Assembly (NCBI RefSeq): GCF_000377505.1
Contig: NZ_KB898188.1
Coordinates: 186,001-250,000 of the forward strand
Direction of reading: 5' to 3'
DNA: 64,000 bases
DNA from: Paenibacillus massiliensis 2301065 = DSM 16942
GTDB taxonomy: Bacteria > Bacillota > Bacilli > Paenibacillales > Paenibacillaceae
In this document: positions 57,845 to 64,000 of the stretch, piece after piece
Layout: each line of letters opens with the position of its first letter
How positions within the stretch are numbered: position 1 is the stretch's first letter
The notes under the pieces: generated by a model
Seen by the model: only the letters and a program-made list of their open reading frames with translations
The model's database searches: none
Told to the model about the DNA's origin: nothing
Made by a program: the position numbers and the translations under genes

Positions 57845-57876
57845 GAGATCAGCTGAACTTGTAAAAGAACATTAGC

Positions 57877-58812
57877 CTATTCTTGGCCAATCATTTCCCA
57901 TAGCCTATTTGTAAGCAGCTGTAGCTCATCCTTCATAGCAAGCCGCGCAAGCCAGTGCTCCGGGATCTGATCATAACCATAATAAGCACCTGCCAACTGA
58001 CCATATACTGCTCCGGTCGTGTCCGCATCATCTCCGAGATTCACAGCGAGTAGTGCCCCCTCCGCAAATGAGCTTGTACGATCAAATGCCCACAAAGCAG
58101 CTTCCAGCGAGCGAATGACATATCCGGTCCCTTTGATCTCTGGCGGCTCCCTGTGCTTATACGAACCATCAATGACGTCCTGTAGTCCGGGAGACAGCTC
58201 CTTCTCCCCAAGCCAGTCTCGCCATGTCGTTGACGCTAGCATTGTCTGTTTGTCTGCTCCCTGCATACCGGACACCAGCATTGCAGCCAGCACGGCGCAC
58301 GCTTGTACACTTTCAACCGCACCGTGTGTCGTTAATGAACTCTGCTCGGCATAGCGTATGGCCTGCTCAGGCTGATGGGCATAAGCCATGGCCACCGGTG
58401 CCAGTCGCATAATAGAGCCATTTCCAGCCGTCATAGGGTCTGTCAGACCACTATATGCCTCGCCAGTATGCTCGAAGCGCTCCAGGGCAGTACGAGTCGC
58501 ATTTCCGATATCAAAGCAGATTCCAGTACTGCTCATATATCCGGTCCTGTACCAATTCACATATCTGCGCATCTGGTCCCCTGCATCGAAGCCACCGCAT
58601 CTAACCAAGCTTTCCCCCAGACATAACGCCATGGAGGTATCATCGGTCCATTGACCTGGCTTCAGGTCAAACACACCTCCACCAATCATATCCTCCACAG
58701 GCGGAAAAGTGCCCGGGCTGCTGAACTCCACAGTGGTGCCTAGTGCATCCCCTACCGCAAGACCGACCAGGCACCCATGATGACGATTCCGATTCACTGT
58801 ATATTGAGTCAT
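57877..58812 (-). CDS. ADP-ribosylglycohydrolase family protein
   Basis: 311 residues. Removes ADP-ribose from proteins or nucleic acids, or acts on related nucleotides (family knowledge). Metal-binding signatures: QWTDDTSMAL, GNGSIMRLAPVA and NLGDDADTTGAV. Two in-frame ATGs (58818 and 58812) follow GAAAGGTAGG; the latter has better spacing. Confidence 0.92.
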   Translation of the reverse strand: MTQYTVNRNRHHGCLVGLAVGDALGTTVEFSSPGTFPPVEDMIGGGVFDLKPGQWTDDTSMALCLGESLVRCGGFDAGDQMRRYVNWYRTGYMSSTGICFDIGNATRTALERFEHTGEAYSGLTDPMTAGNGSIMRLAPVAMAYAHQPEQAIRYAEQSSLTTHGAVESVQACAVLAAMLVSGMQGADKQTMLASTTWRDWLGEKELSPGLQDVIDGSYKHREPPEIKGTGYVIRSLEAALWAFDRTSSFAEGALLAVNLGDDADTTGAVYGQLAGAYYGYDQIPEHWLARLAMKDELQLLTNRLWEMIGQE

Positions 58813-58988
58813 GTACATTCCTACCTTTCTGGAAAGCGACATTCTAACCTATCTAGTTCACTTCTGTTAAATATACTATAAAATAGACCATACATAAGCT
58901 TTTTTGTAGGCAGGGCACATTCATTAGGTTTATGCCAAATGCTTATTATAATTACATTCATGTCAAGCAACTTGAGGTGTAGGATGTC

Positions 58989-60920
58989 GTGAAATGGTCT
59001 AAACAAATTCAAATCTGGAACGAGACGCCGCTCGTCCTTCTAGATATCCGTCATATCCGGATGAAAAAAGGCGAAGAGCTTCGTTCCTATCGGTTACCTG
59101 CAAGCTCCTTCATCTATGTGAATCAAGGGGAAGGATTCATTTCCTTGAGCGGTCTGGAGATTCACCAAGTTCATCATCATGCGATCCACACTGGCAAAGG
59201 AGAATCACTAAGCATCCAGTGTTTAAATGAACCGTTGGACTATTACATGATTATGTACAAGTCGTTGCCCTATCCCAATCAGCTTCAGGAGAGCAGCGTA
59301 GCTCAATCGGAGCCTTTCTCTGAAATATATGCTTTTACAGCTGGCCATCCCCTGCGTCTTCTTCCTTTGCTGGAACGTATGCTCGAATGCTGGAGGAGTG
59401 GACGAGAGCTGGATAAATTGCAAGTGAAGGGGCTGCTGTATCAATATATTTACGAGCTTTACCATCAACGAGAGCTATCTCCACTCCCTGCCCAGAAGCC
59501 TGATCTGGCTGTGCAGGTGGCCCAATTTATTCAGCACAATTACCAGCAACAGCTGTCCATGGACCAGTTGTCTCAAGCGATGCATTATAGTACACATTAT
59601 GTGGCACGAGTGTTCAAGCGCAGATACGGCTGCAGTCCCATGGAGTATCTTGCACGTACTCGCATTCAGCAGGCCAAGCATTGGCTTACTCACAGTGACC
59701 TCCCCATCCGGGATGTGGCTGATCGTGTCGGCTATAAGGATATGTATTACTTCAGTCGTCTATTTAAAAAGATGAATGAGGTCACTCCTGCTCAGTTCAA
59801 AATGAAGCAGTTGTCTCTGCAAGGTTCAATTCGTCCTGAAATGAGGTTCAAATCGTTCATTGCTTCGAGCGGATCAGACCGCTATAGTGTTATAAGTGAT
59901 AATGATTCTCAACACGAAGCATGGAGTGTGAATGACATGAAATCAGGTCTTAAGCCGACCTTTGCAGCAATGCTGCTACTCTTTAGTCTATCCCTGATTT
60001 TGGCGGCCTGTGGAGCTACCGAGCCACAAGCACAGCAGTCGCAGGGGAATGCTGTGCAGACGGGTGACGCTGGCGCTGCGGATACTGCTGCACAATCGAC
60101 CAGAGTCTACAAGGATGCCTTGAATCGGGAGATAGAGATTCCTGTAGAGCCCAAACGTGCTGTGGTGATTACCTACGGTGGCTATCTGCTGCCGCTGGGT
60201 CTTAAGCCAGTTGGTGTAGACCAAGCAGTATTGGACTTGTATCCTGAGGATATGGCTGGTGTAGAGAGCATTGGAGAGGGACTTGGTAACCTGGAAGCCA
60301 TCTCGGCACTAGAGCCAGACATCATTATTTTACCCGAATACTTTGATCAGGCTACGTATGATAAGTATCAGGTCATTGCCCCTACCGTCGCTGTATCCTG
60401 GGGCGGTGATCCCGATGTAATCAACATTCTTGGAGACATAGGCGAGGTCATGAACCGCAAGGCTGAAGCGGACGCCTGGATCACCAAATTCGAGACCAAG
60501 CTGCAGGGCATCCGCGACAATATCAAAGTCAACCTGCCAGAAGGGGCGACAGCCATTACCTTTATTCTGTACAAGGGTGAATTCCTGCTTGGCGGCAAAG
60601 GCGGTACACTTGGCAAGCTCGTCTATGAGGACTTCGGCTTCCAGATGCCTTCACAGTTCGAGCAATATGCTGATGGTGGCGATGCCCTATCAATGGAGGA
60701 ACTGGCTGGCAGCAACAGTGATTACTTCTTCACGCAGATGAATCATGATGAATTACCGGCCATGCTGGATCTGTTCGAGCAACCGCTCTATCAGACGATC
60801 CCCGCTGTGAACAACGATCGTATTATTAATGTCAGTCGTAACAAGTGGAACTACGGTCCCTATCTGGTTGAAGAAGCTGTTGATGAGCTCATTAAGCTGG
60901 TAAACGAGAAGATGGAATAA
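58989..60920 (+). CDS. AraC regulator fused to an iron-siderophore-binding lipoprotein
   Basis: 643 residues. The first about 165 form a cupin-like effector domain; AraC HTH at about 172-275 (LSQAMHYSTHYVARVFKRRYGCSPMEYLARTRIQQAKHWL, DVADRVGYKDMYYFSRLFKK). A linker leads to a lipoprotein-type signal peptide at about 317-341 ending in lipobox LAAC, then a FecB/FhuD-like class III binding domain (DALNREIEIPVEPKRAVV, EPDIIILPEYFD, AVNNDRIINVS). In B. subtilis Btr the same pairing lacks a membrane segment. An internal ATG at 59937 with GGAGTG eight bases before could give the lipoprotein alone. Starts GTG. Confidence 0.88.
   Translation: MKWSKQIQIWNETPLVLLDIRHIRMKKGEELRSYRLPASSFIYVNQGEGFISLSGLEIHQVHHHAIHTGKGESLSIQCLNEPLDYYMIMYKSLPYPNQLQESSVAQSEPFSEIYAFTAGHPLRLLPLLERMLECWRSGRELDKLQVKGLLYQYIYELYHQRELSPLPAQKPDLAVQVAQFIQHNYQQQLSMDQLSQAMHYSTHYVARVFKRRYGCSPMEYLARTRIQQAKHWLTHSDLPIRDVADRVGYKDMYYFSRLFKKMNEVTPAQFKMKQLSLQGSIRPEMRFKSFIASSGSDRYSVISDNDSQHEAWSVNDMKSGLKPTFAAMLLLFSLSLILAACGATEPQAQQSQGNAVQTGDAGAADTAAQSTRVYKDALNREIEIPVEPKRAVVITYGGYLLPLGLKPVGVDQAVLDLYPEDMAGVESIGEGLGNLEAISALEPDIIILPEYFDQATYDKYQVIAPTVAVSWGGDPDVINILGDIGEVMNRKAEADAWITKFETKLQGIRDNIKVNLPEGATAITFILYKGEFLLGGKGGTLGKLVYEDFGFQMPSQFEQYADGGDALSMEELAGSNSDYFFTQMNHDELPAMLDLFEQPLYQTIPAVNNDRIINVSRNKWNYGPYLVEEAVDELIKLVNEKME
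59937..60920 (+). CDS. Possible internal start: free siderophore-binding lipoprotein
   Basis: ATG at 59937 gives KSGLKPTFAAMLLLFSLSLI then LAAC, a standard Gram-positive lipoprotein signal, followed by the whole binding domain (327 residues). GGAGTG at 59923-59928 is at ideal spacing. Same frame as the fusion. Confidence 0.5.
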   Translation: MKSGLKPTFAAMLLLFSLSLILAACGATEPQAQQSQGNAVQTGDAGAADTAAQSTRVYKDALNREIEIPVEPKRAVVITYGGYLLPLGLKPVGVDQAVLDLYPEDMAGVESIGEGLGNLEAISALEPDIIILPEYFDQATYDKYQVIAPTVAVSWGGDPDVINILGDIGEVMNRKAEADAWITKFETKLQGIRDNIKVNLPEGATAITFILYKGEFLLGGKGGTLGKLVYEDFGFQMPSQFEQYADGGDALSMEELAGSNSDYFFTQMNHDELPAMLDLFEQPLYQTIPAVNNDRIINVSRNKWNYGPYLVEEAVDELIKLVNEKME

Positions 60921-60940
60921 ACAACCTAGGCTATAGCTGA

Positions 60941-60990
60941 AGAGAGCTGCCATTCATCACATAGTTGATTGAAGGCAGCTCTTTGCTTTT
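60941..60990 (+). terminator. Terminator of the AraC-lipoprotein gene
   Basis: AGAGAGCTGCC and GGCAGCTCTTT arms, then CTTTTCC. Confidence 0.82.
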
Positions 60991-61032
60991 CCATTTTCTT
61001 TTTGGATCAATGAATAAAGCATAATGAAAATG

Positions 61033-61182
61033 TTAAGACTCTTGTCTGGCTGTGTTCATAGCTTCCGTTACAATAATGTACGGATACTCTCCATTAGCAA
61101 TCTTCCGCTTCCATTCCTGGATCATATCCTCGCGCGTGCGGGGCTTCTCCTGAACAACTGCCCCTGTAGTTACCTTAGCCAT
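61033..61182 (-). CDS. 49-residue protein following the VgrG-like gene
   Basis: Encoded 24 bases after the VgrG-like stop on the same strand: MAKVTTGAVVQEKPRTRED, then MIQEWKRKIANGEYPYIIVTEAMNTARQES. AGGAG lies eight bases before the ATG at 61182 (another ATG at 61188 is in frame). The DMIQEWKRKI and YPYIIVTEA stretches look structured. No family recognised; position suggests a companion of the spike protein. Confidence 0.65.
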   Translation of the reverse strand: MAKVTTGAVVQEKPRTREDMIQEWKRKIANGEYPYIIVTEAMNTARQES

Positions 61183-61205
61183 TCTCATTTCTCCTATGCC
61201 ATGCA

Positions 61206-62591
61206 TTATTGGATGTTGACCTTCGCCCCGGTTATGGATACATTCCCATCCATCTCCAGCAGACTGGTTTTACATTTAAGTCCAATCGCGTCCTTGGCCG
61301 TAATCTGTACGGTATTTCCTGCCTTGAGGGAAAGGGTACCATCCGCCTTAACACGAATATCTTTGGTACTGCGCAGCTCGATACCGTGATCATCCAGCAA
61401 ACGAATCACTACTTCATCATCCTGGCCCGTAATCAGAATTTCGTGCTGATCGAAAATAATGGCTTTACGATATTTTGTCATGAATAGCTTGACTGCTGGG
61501 TCTTTGATAAAATCACCGCCCTTGGAGCGTCTACGAATGGAGTGGGTTATAATCGCCTCCTGCTCTTTATTGCTCGGGAAATATACATCTACAAAATCGT
61601 ACAATTCAGGCATGCAGTACCATCCTGTATTCCCCTCAGAGGTATAGAAGGTTGCATATGGAAAAGCGTGTGTCTCAGCTACAGCTGGCTTGTCCTTATC
61701 TATTTCGTAGAAAAAGACCTTCACATGATCCTGCTCCAGTCCAATGACCTTGGATTTCAATGTCATTCCCCGGATGCTCTCATTGAGAATCAGTTCCTGC
61801 TGCATTCCTTCCTTCGTGGTAAGGACATATTCATGCCAGATGGCACTATGGCGAATAATAGCCGAGGATTGCAGGACCCACAGCGTCATATTTCTGAACT
61901 GGGTCTCGTCGCCGATACTCAGACGCTGCCCGCTCATTCCTTTCGTCTGCACCTTGTAATACAGCAGATTTGAATCGTTAGGCTCAGCCTTTCTGGTAAC
62001 CGAATAATTGTATGAGCTCAGCTTGCCCTTCTGCGTACCGTCAGGTAGACCGAAGTAAAACTGTTGCTTGCTCGTCAGTGGATCAGGAATCAGCCCCCAG
62101 CCAAAACGAGAAGCCATACGCTTCAAGAACTCCCAGTCCGTCTCCTCATACTGTAAAGTGAAGTTTTGAATTGTCTCGTCCCGTAGAGGATGTGTGCAGT
62201 TGGCTTCCTTGTATCTGGCCAGCACCTTATCCAGTACAGCCTTGTAGGGCATATTTTTATTCTGAAAAGACCTGCTGCGCTTCTCCTCATCAAGCTTGAT
62301 GGTATAGGATACAGCCTCTGCCACAAGATGAGCTACATCCGCCACCATTTTAATGCGCACCTGACTGATGAGACCCTTGAACAGTAACGTTCGCTTGTCA
62401 TCATCCTCCTGATAAGACAGCATCAGACCTGCACCTGTATCCATCGCTTCCACATATTTTTCTGGCTCTTCTCCTGTCAGCACCGCTGTAAGATACATTT
62501 TCGCATGATTATTGATCCGTTGAACCAGCTTGATTTTTGGATTCTTCAAGGGCAAGGCGCTGCCATTAAGATAGATGATTGGTATACCCAT
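61206..62591 (-). CDS. VgrG-like contractile-injection spike protein
   Basis: 461 residues. Resembles VgrG/phage protein D (gp27-like hub) at the start (VGLISQVRIKM-like GLISQVRIKMVADVAHL, NFTLQYEETDWEFLKRMASRFGWGL) and the gp5-like OB region (FPYATFYTSEGNTGWYCMPELYDFVDVYFP). The end has short beta-helix repeats (GIELRSTKDIRVKADGTLSLKAGNTVQITAK) like a needle tip. Family knowledge: it forms the trimeric spike that carries effectors. The ATG at 62591 follows AAGGAGG. No sheath or tube gene is visible in this window. Confidence 0.85.
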   Translation of the reverse strand: MGIPIIYLNGSALPLKNPKIKLVQRINNHAKMYLTAVLTGEEPEKYVEAMDTGAGLMLSYQEDDDKRTLLFKGLISQVRIKMVADVAHLVAEAVSYTIKLDEEKRSRSFQNKNMPYKAVLDKVLARYKEANCTHPLRDETIQNFTLQYEETDWEFLKRMASRFGWGLIPDPLTSKQQFYFGLPDGTQKGKLSSYNYSVTRKAEPNDSNLLYYKVQTKGMSGQRLSIGDETQFRNMTLWVLQSSAIIRHSAIWHEYVLTTKEGMQQELILNESIRGMTLKSKVIGLEQDHVKVFFYEIDKDKPAVAETHAFPYATFYTSEGNTGWYCMPELYDFVDVYFPSNKEQEAIITHSIRRRSKGGDFIKDPAVKLFMTKYRKAIIFDQHEILITGQDDEVVIRLLDDHGIELRSTKDIRVKADGTLSLKAGNTVQITAKDAIGLKCKTSLLEMDGNVSITGAKVNIQ

Positions 62592-62659
62592 AGGATGATC
62601 CTCCTTCGAACGATGACTGCCACGTAGCAGCGCTGCATATATACTTCATGATTCTCTGG

Positions 62660-63247
62660 CTAGTTTACAGCATCTTCTGCTTGCAATGGATAATTCTCCA
62701 TATATCGGATGATATCCTCAACTGTTTTGTTATATCCAGCTTCATTTATTGCTTCATCCAATTCATAGTTTGTTGAAAAGGTCTGATCAGTGTTTTGAAA
62801 ATACAACCCAGCAACAGGAAATGGCTCGACTCCATCTGGCCCCCCTGCTCCAGTATTATAATAGGCGATAACAATAATATCATTTAAACCATCATGGTTA
62901 AGGTCTTTAATCACAACATCTTGTATTCCATCACCACCGTTCCAATTCACACTCCCGTAAAAAGTTGGGAATGTATAAGTAACCTTCTTTTGTCTATCCA
63001 AAAGGAAAAATTGATATTTTCGTTTATCATCTTTTTTTCCTACGACAGCTCCAAACGTCAACTGCCCCTTCCCTTCTATATATATTGGATATTCACGTTC
63101 AATAAAGTACTGATTTGAGTCCAGTTTGTTTCCAATTAGACTGGATTTAAGCTCAGTATTTCCAACACTTATGTTGTAATGACCATTTATTAGGCATAGA
63201 ACACTCAATATAAAAATGATAAGGTTCTTATTCATAATCCCACCCAT
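62660..63247 (-). CDS. Secreted EF-hand-like protein, candidate muramidase inhibitor
   Basis: 195 residues. Signal-peptide-like start (NKNLIIFILSVLCLING); the middle is beta-rich with an EF-hand-like VIKDLNHDGLNDIIVIAYY, like XAC2610-type or VCBS proteins. XAC2610-like proteins inhibit lysozyme-type effectors in Xanthomonas; the resemblance is my inference. It lies 19 bases downstream of the muramidase gene and upstream of the spike gene. Markedly AT-richer codons than the rest of the window. ATG 63247 or 63235. Confidence 0.6.
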   Translation of the reverse strand: MGGIMNKNLIIFILSVLCLINGHYNISVGNTELKSSLIGNKLDSNQYFIEREYPIYIEGKGQLTFGAVVGKKDDKRKYQFFLLDRQKKVTYTFPTFYGSVNWNGGDGIQDVVIKDLNHDGLNDIIVIAYYNTGAGGPDGVEPFPVAGLYFQNTDQTFSTNYELDEAINEAGYNKTVEDIIRYMENYPLQAEDAVN

Positions 63248-63266
63248 TCTAACCTTCCTCAGATCG

Positions 63267-64000
63267 TTAAGAGTTCTTGTAAAGCTTAGTATTCTTTTTT
63301 AATTTTTCAGTGTAGTCATCAACCTTACCAGGACCGTTATATGATGAAACAAAACTTCTTAAATCCTCCTTTTGAAGATATTTAATTTTATTTCCGTTAC
63401 CATCGTTTTTCAAAAAATTCACAAATCCCTTAATTTGTTCTTCATTACCTGTACTAAATTTCAAAAACATTTCTTTGGCACTACTGTAACCAGTTGCTTT
63501 ATAATTACTCCCTAAAATCTGGCACAAACCCATACTTATCGACTTATATGCTCTCTCTTCATTTTGAGACTTGGCAAGATCAAGAGCGGCGTATTCACTT
63601 GTTTGATTCTCATGTACACTCTTCCAATTTTCACTGGAGCTTTTTCTATATTTATGCCCTTTATACTTGGGGCTTCCATATGTAAATTGTGAAGTAGGAG
63701 AATCCACAAAGTGATGCACTTCAAATCTAATCTTTAATTTTCCATTTACAAAGCCTGATCCTCCTGATTCCACAAGAACTACTGCTCCAAGTAAATTGGG
63801 ATCAACAGATAATTCCTTGCCTAACTGATTCATTAAATCTCCATATTTAGCTTTAAAGGCACTTACAGATCCAAATGAACTTTTATCCCCTTGCTCAGGA
63901 ACAGTCGGGGTAACTTTAGGTGGGGTAACTTTAGGTGTGTCATCTTTACTCGGTTTCTCCTCCACCGGTGCGACTGGCTTTTGATACTTCCCAATAATCG
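63267..64000 (-). CDS. N-acetylmuramidase-domain protein (5' partial)
   Basis: Runs off the window; at least 244 residues visible. A Pro/Thr-rich linker (KVTPPKVTPTVPEQ) leads to an N-acetylmuramidase (DUF3380-type) domain: LGAVVLVESGGSGF with the likely catalytic Glu, KIRFEVHHF, and SMGLCQILGSNYKATGYSS. Hydrolyses the peptidoglycan glycan strand. The GTG at 63965 is internal to the open frame. The N-terminal part outside the window would show how it is delivered. AT-rich like its neighbour. Confidence 0.82.
   Translation of the reverse strand, partial: IIGKYQKPVAPVEEKPSKDDTPKVTPPKVTPTVPEQGDKSSFGSVSAFKAKYGDLMNQLGKELSVDPNLLGAVVLVESGGSGFVNGKLKIRFEVHHFVDSPTSQFTYGSPKYKGHKYRKSSSENWKSVHENQTSEYAALDLAKSQNEERAYKSISMGLCQILGSNYKATGYSSAKEMFLKFSTGNEEQIKGFVNFLKNDGNGNKIKYLQKEDLRSFVSSYNGPGKVDDYTEKLKKNTKLYKNS

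Noticed and set aside
58930..58988. TTATTATAATTACATT before the AraC-lipoprotein gene as a Fur or PerR site
   Set aside because: Only one half resembles the consensus; the second half does not match.

Overview
The window reads as one continuous stretch of a Gram-positive, spore-former-type chromosome. The best fit is Paenibacillus or a close relative. The reasons are roughly even base composition, strong AGGAGG-type ribosome binding sites, an acetylated diaminopimelate pathway (dapH, dapL), a Spo0M arrestin-like sporulation protein, a butanediol dehydrogenase of the Paenibacillus/Bacillus zinc type, several DUF3592-like and SMI1/KNR4 proteins, and many lipoproteins. This is inferred from protein resemblance; no rRNA or tRNA gene was seen.

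Layout. 0-2 kb: 3' part of a lactose/cellobiose-type PTS EIIC and a PTS-linked TIM-barrel-like protein. 2.2-9.6 kb, minus strand: spermidine/putrescine ABC transporter potABCD with overlapping genes, then dapL and dapH for lysine/peptidoglycan diaminopimelate, then a lipoprotein. 9.8-16.9 kb: EamA exporter, beta-propeller-like protein, PilZ protein, SUFU protein, a large unknown protein and a two-domain sulfurtransferase. 16.9-19.8 kb: an island holding an alpha/beta hydrolase, a broken DJ-1/PfpI gene and a LysR regulator, closed by a second, degenerate copy of the sulfurtransferase 3' end. 19.8-20.5 kb: chloramphenicol acetyltransferase behind a classic leader-peptide attenuator. 20.9-29 kb: small unknown genes, a chemoreceptor, an SRPBCC protein, an aminotransferase, CueP and a DUF3592 protein. 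29-42 kb: membrane and SUKH-type proteins, a cyclase-family hydrolase, Spo0M, a MarR/oxidoreductase pair, and a TerD-like protein. 42-50 kb: Fur-box-preceded siderophore reductase fhuF, a two-component system, a lipoprotein, and a LacI regulator divergent from butanediol dehydrogenase with shared operators. 50-61 kb: secreted esterase, YaaA, membrane protein, chemoreceptor, MFS exporter, ADP-ribosylglycohydrolase, and an AraC regulator fused to a siderophore-binding lipoprotein. 61-64 kb, minus strand: a VgrG-like spike protein with a 49-residue follower, an EF-hand-like secreted protein and a muramidase that runs off the window.

Themes. Four points deserve attention: (1) the terminal VgrG-like/muramidase/putative-inhibitor cluster in AT-richer DNA, which looks like an effector-immunity module; (2) the AraC-lipoprotein fusion with an internal signal peptide and internal ribosome binding site; (3) a repeated, nested-inverted-repeat element found twice between convergent genes; (4) the cat attenuator next to a transferred island with duplicated flanking DNA. 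Intergenic DNA is also unusually rich in short imperfect tandem repeats. Several orphan genes (SUFU, SUKH, Imm26-like, TerD-like) belong to families often met as immunity or stress proteins around polymorphic toxins.
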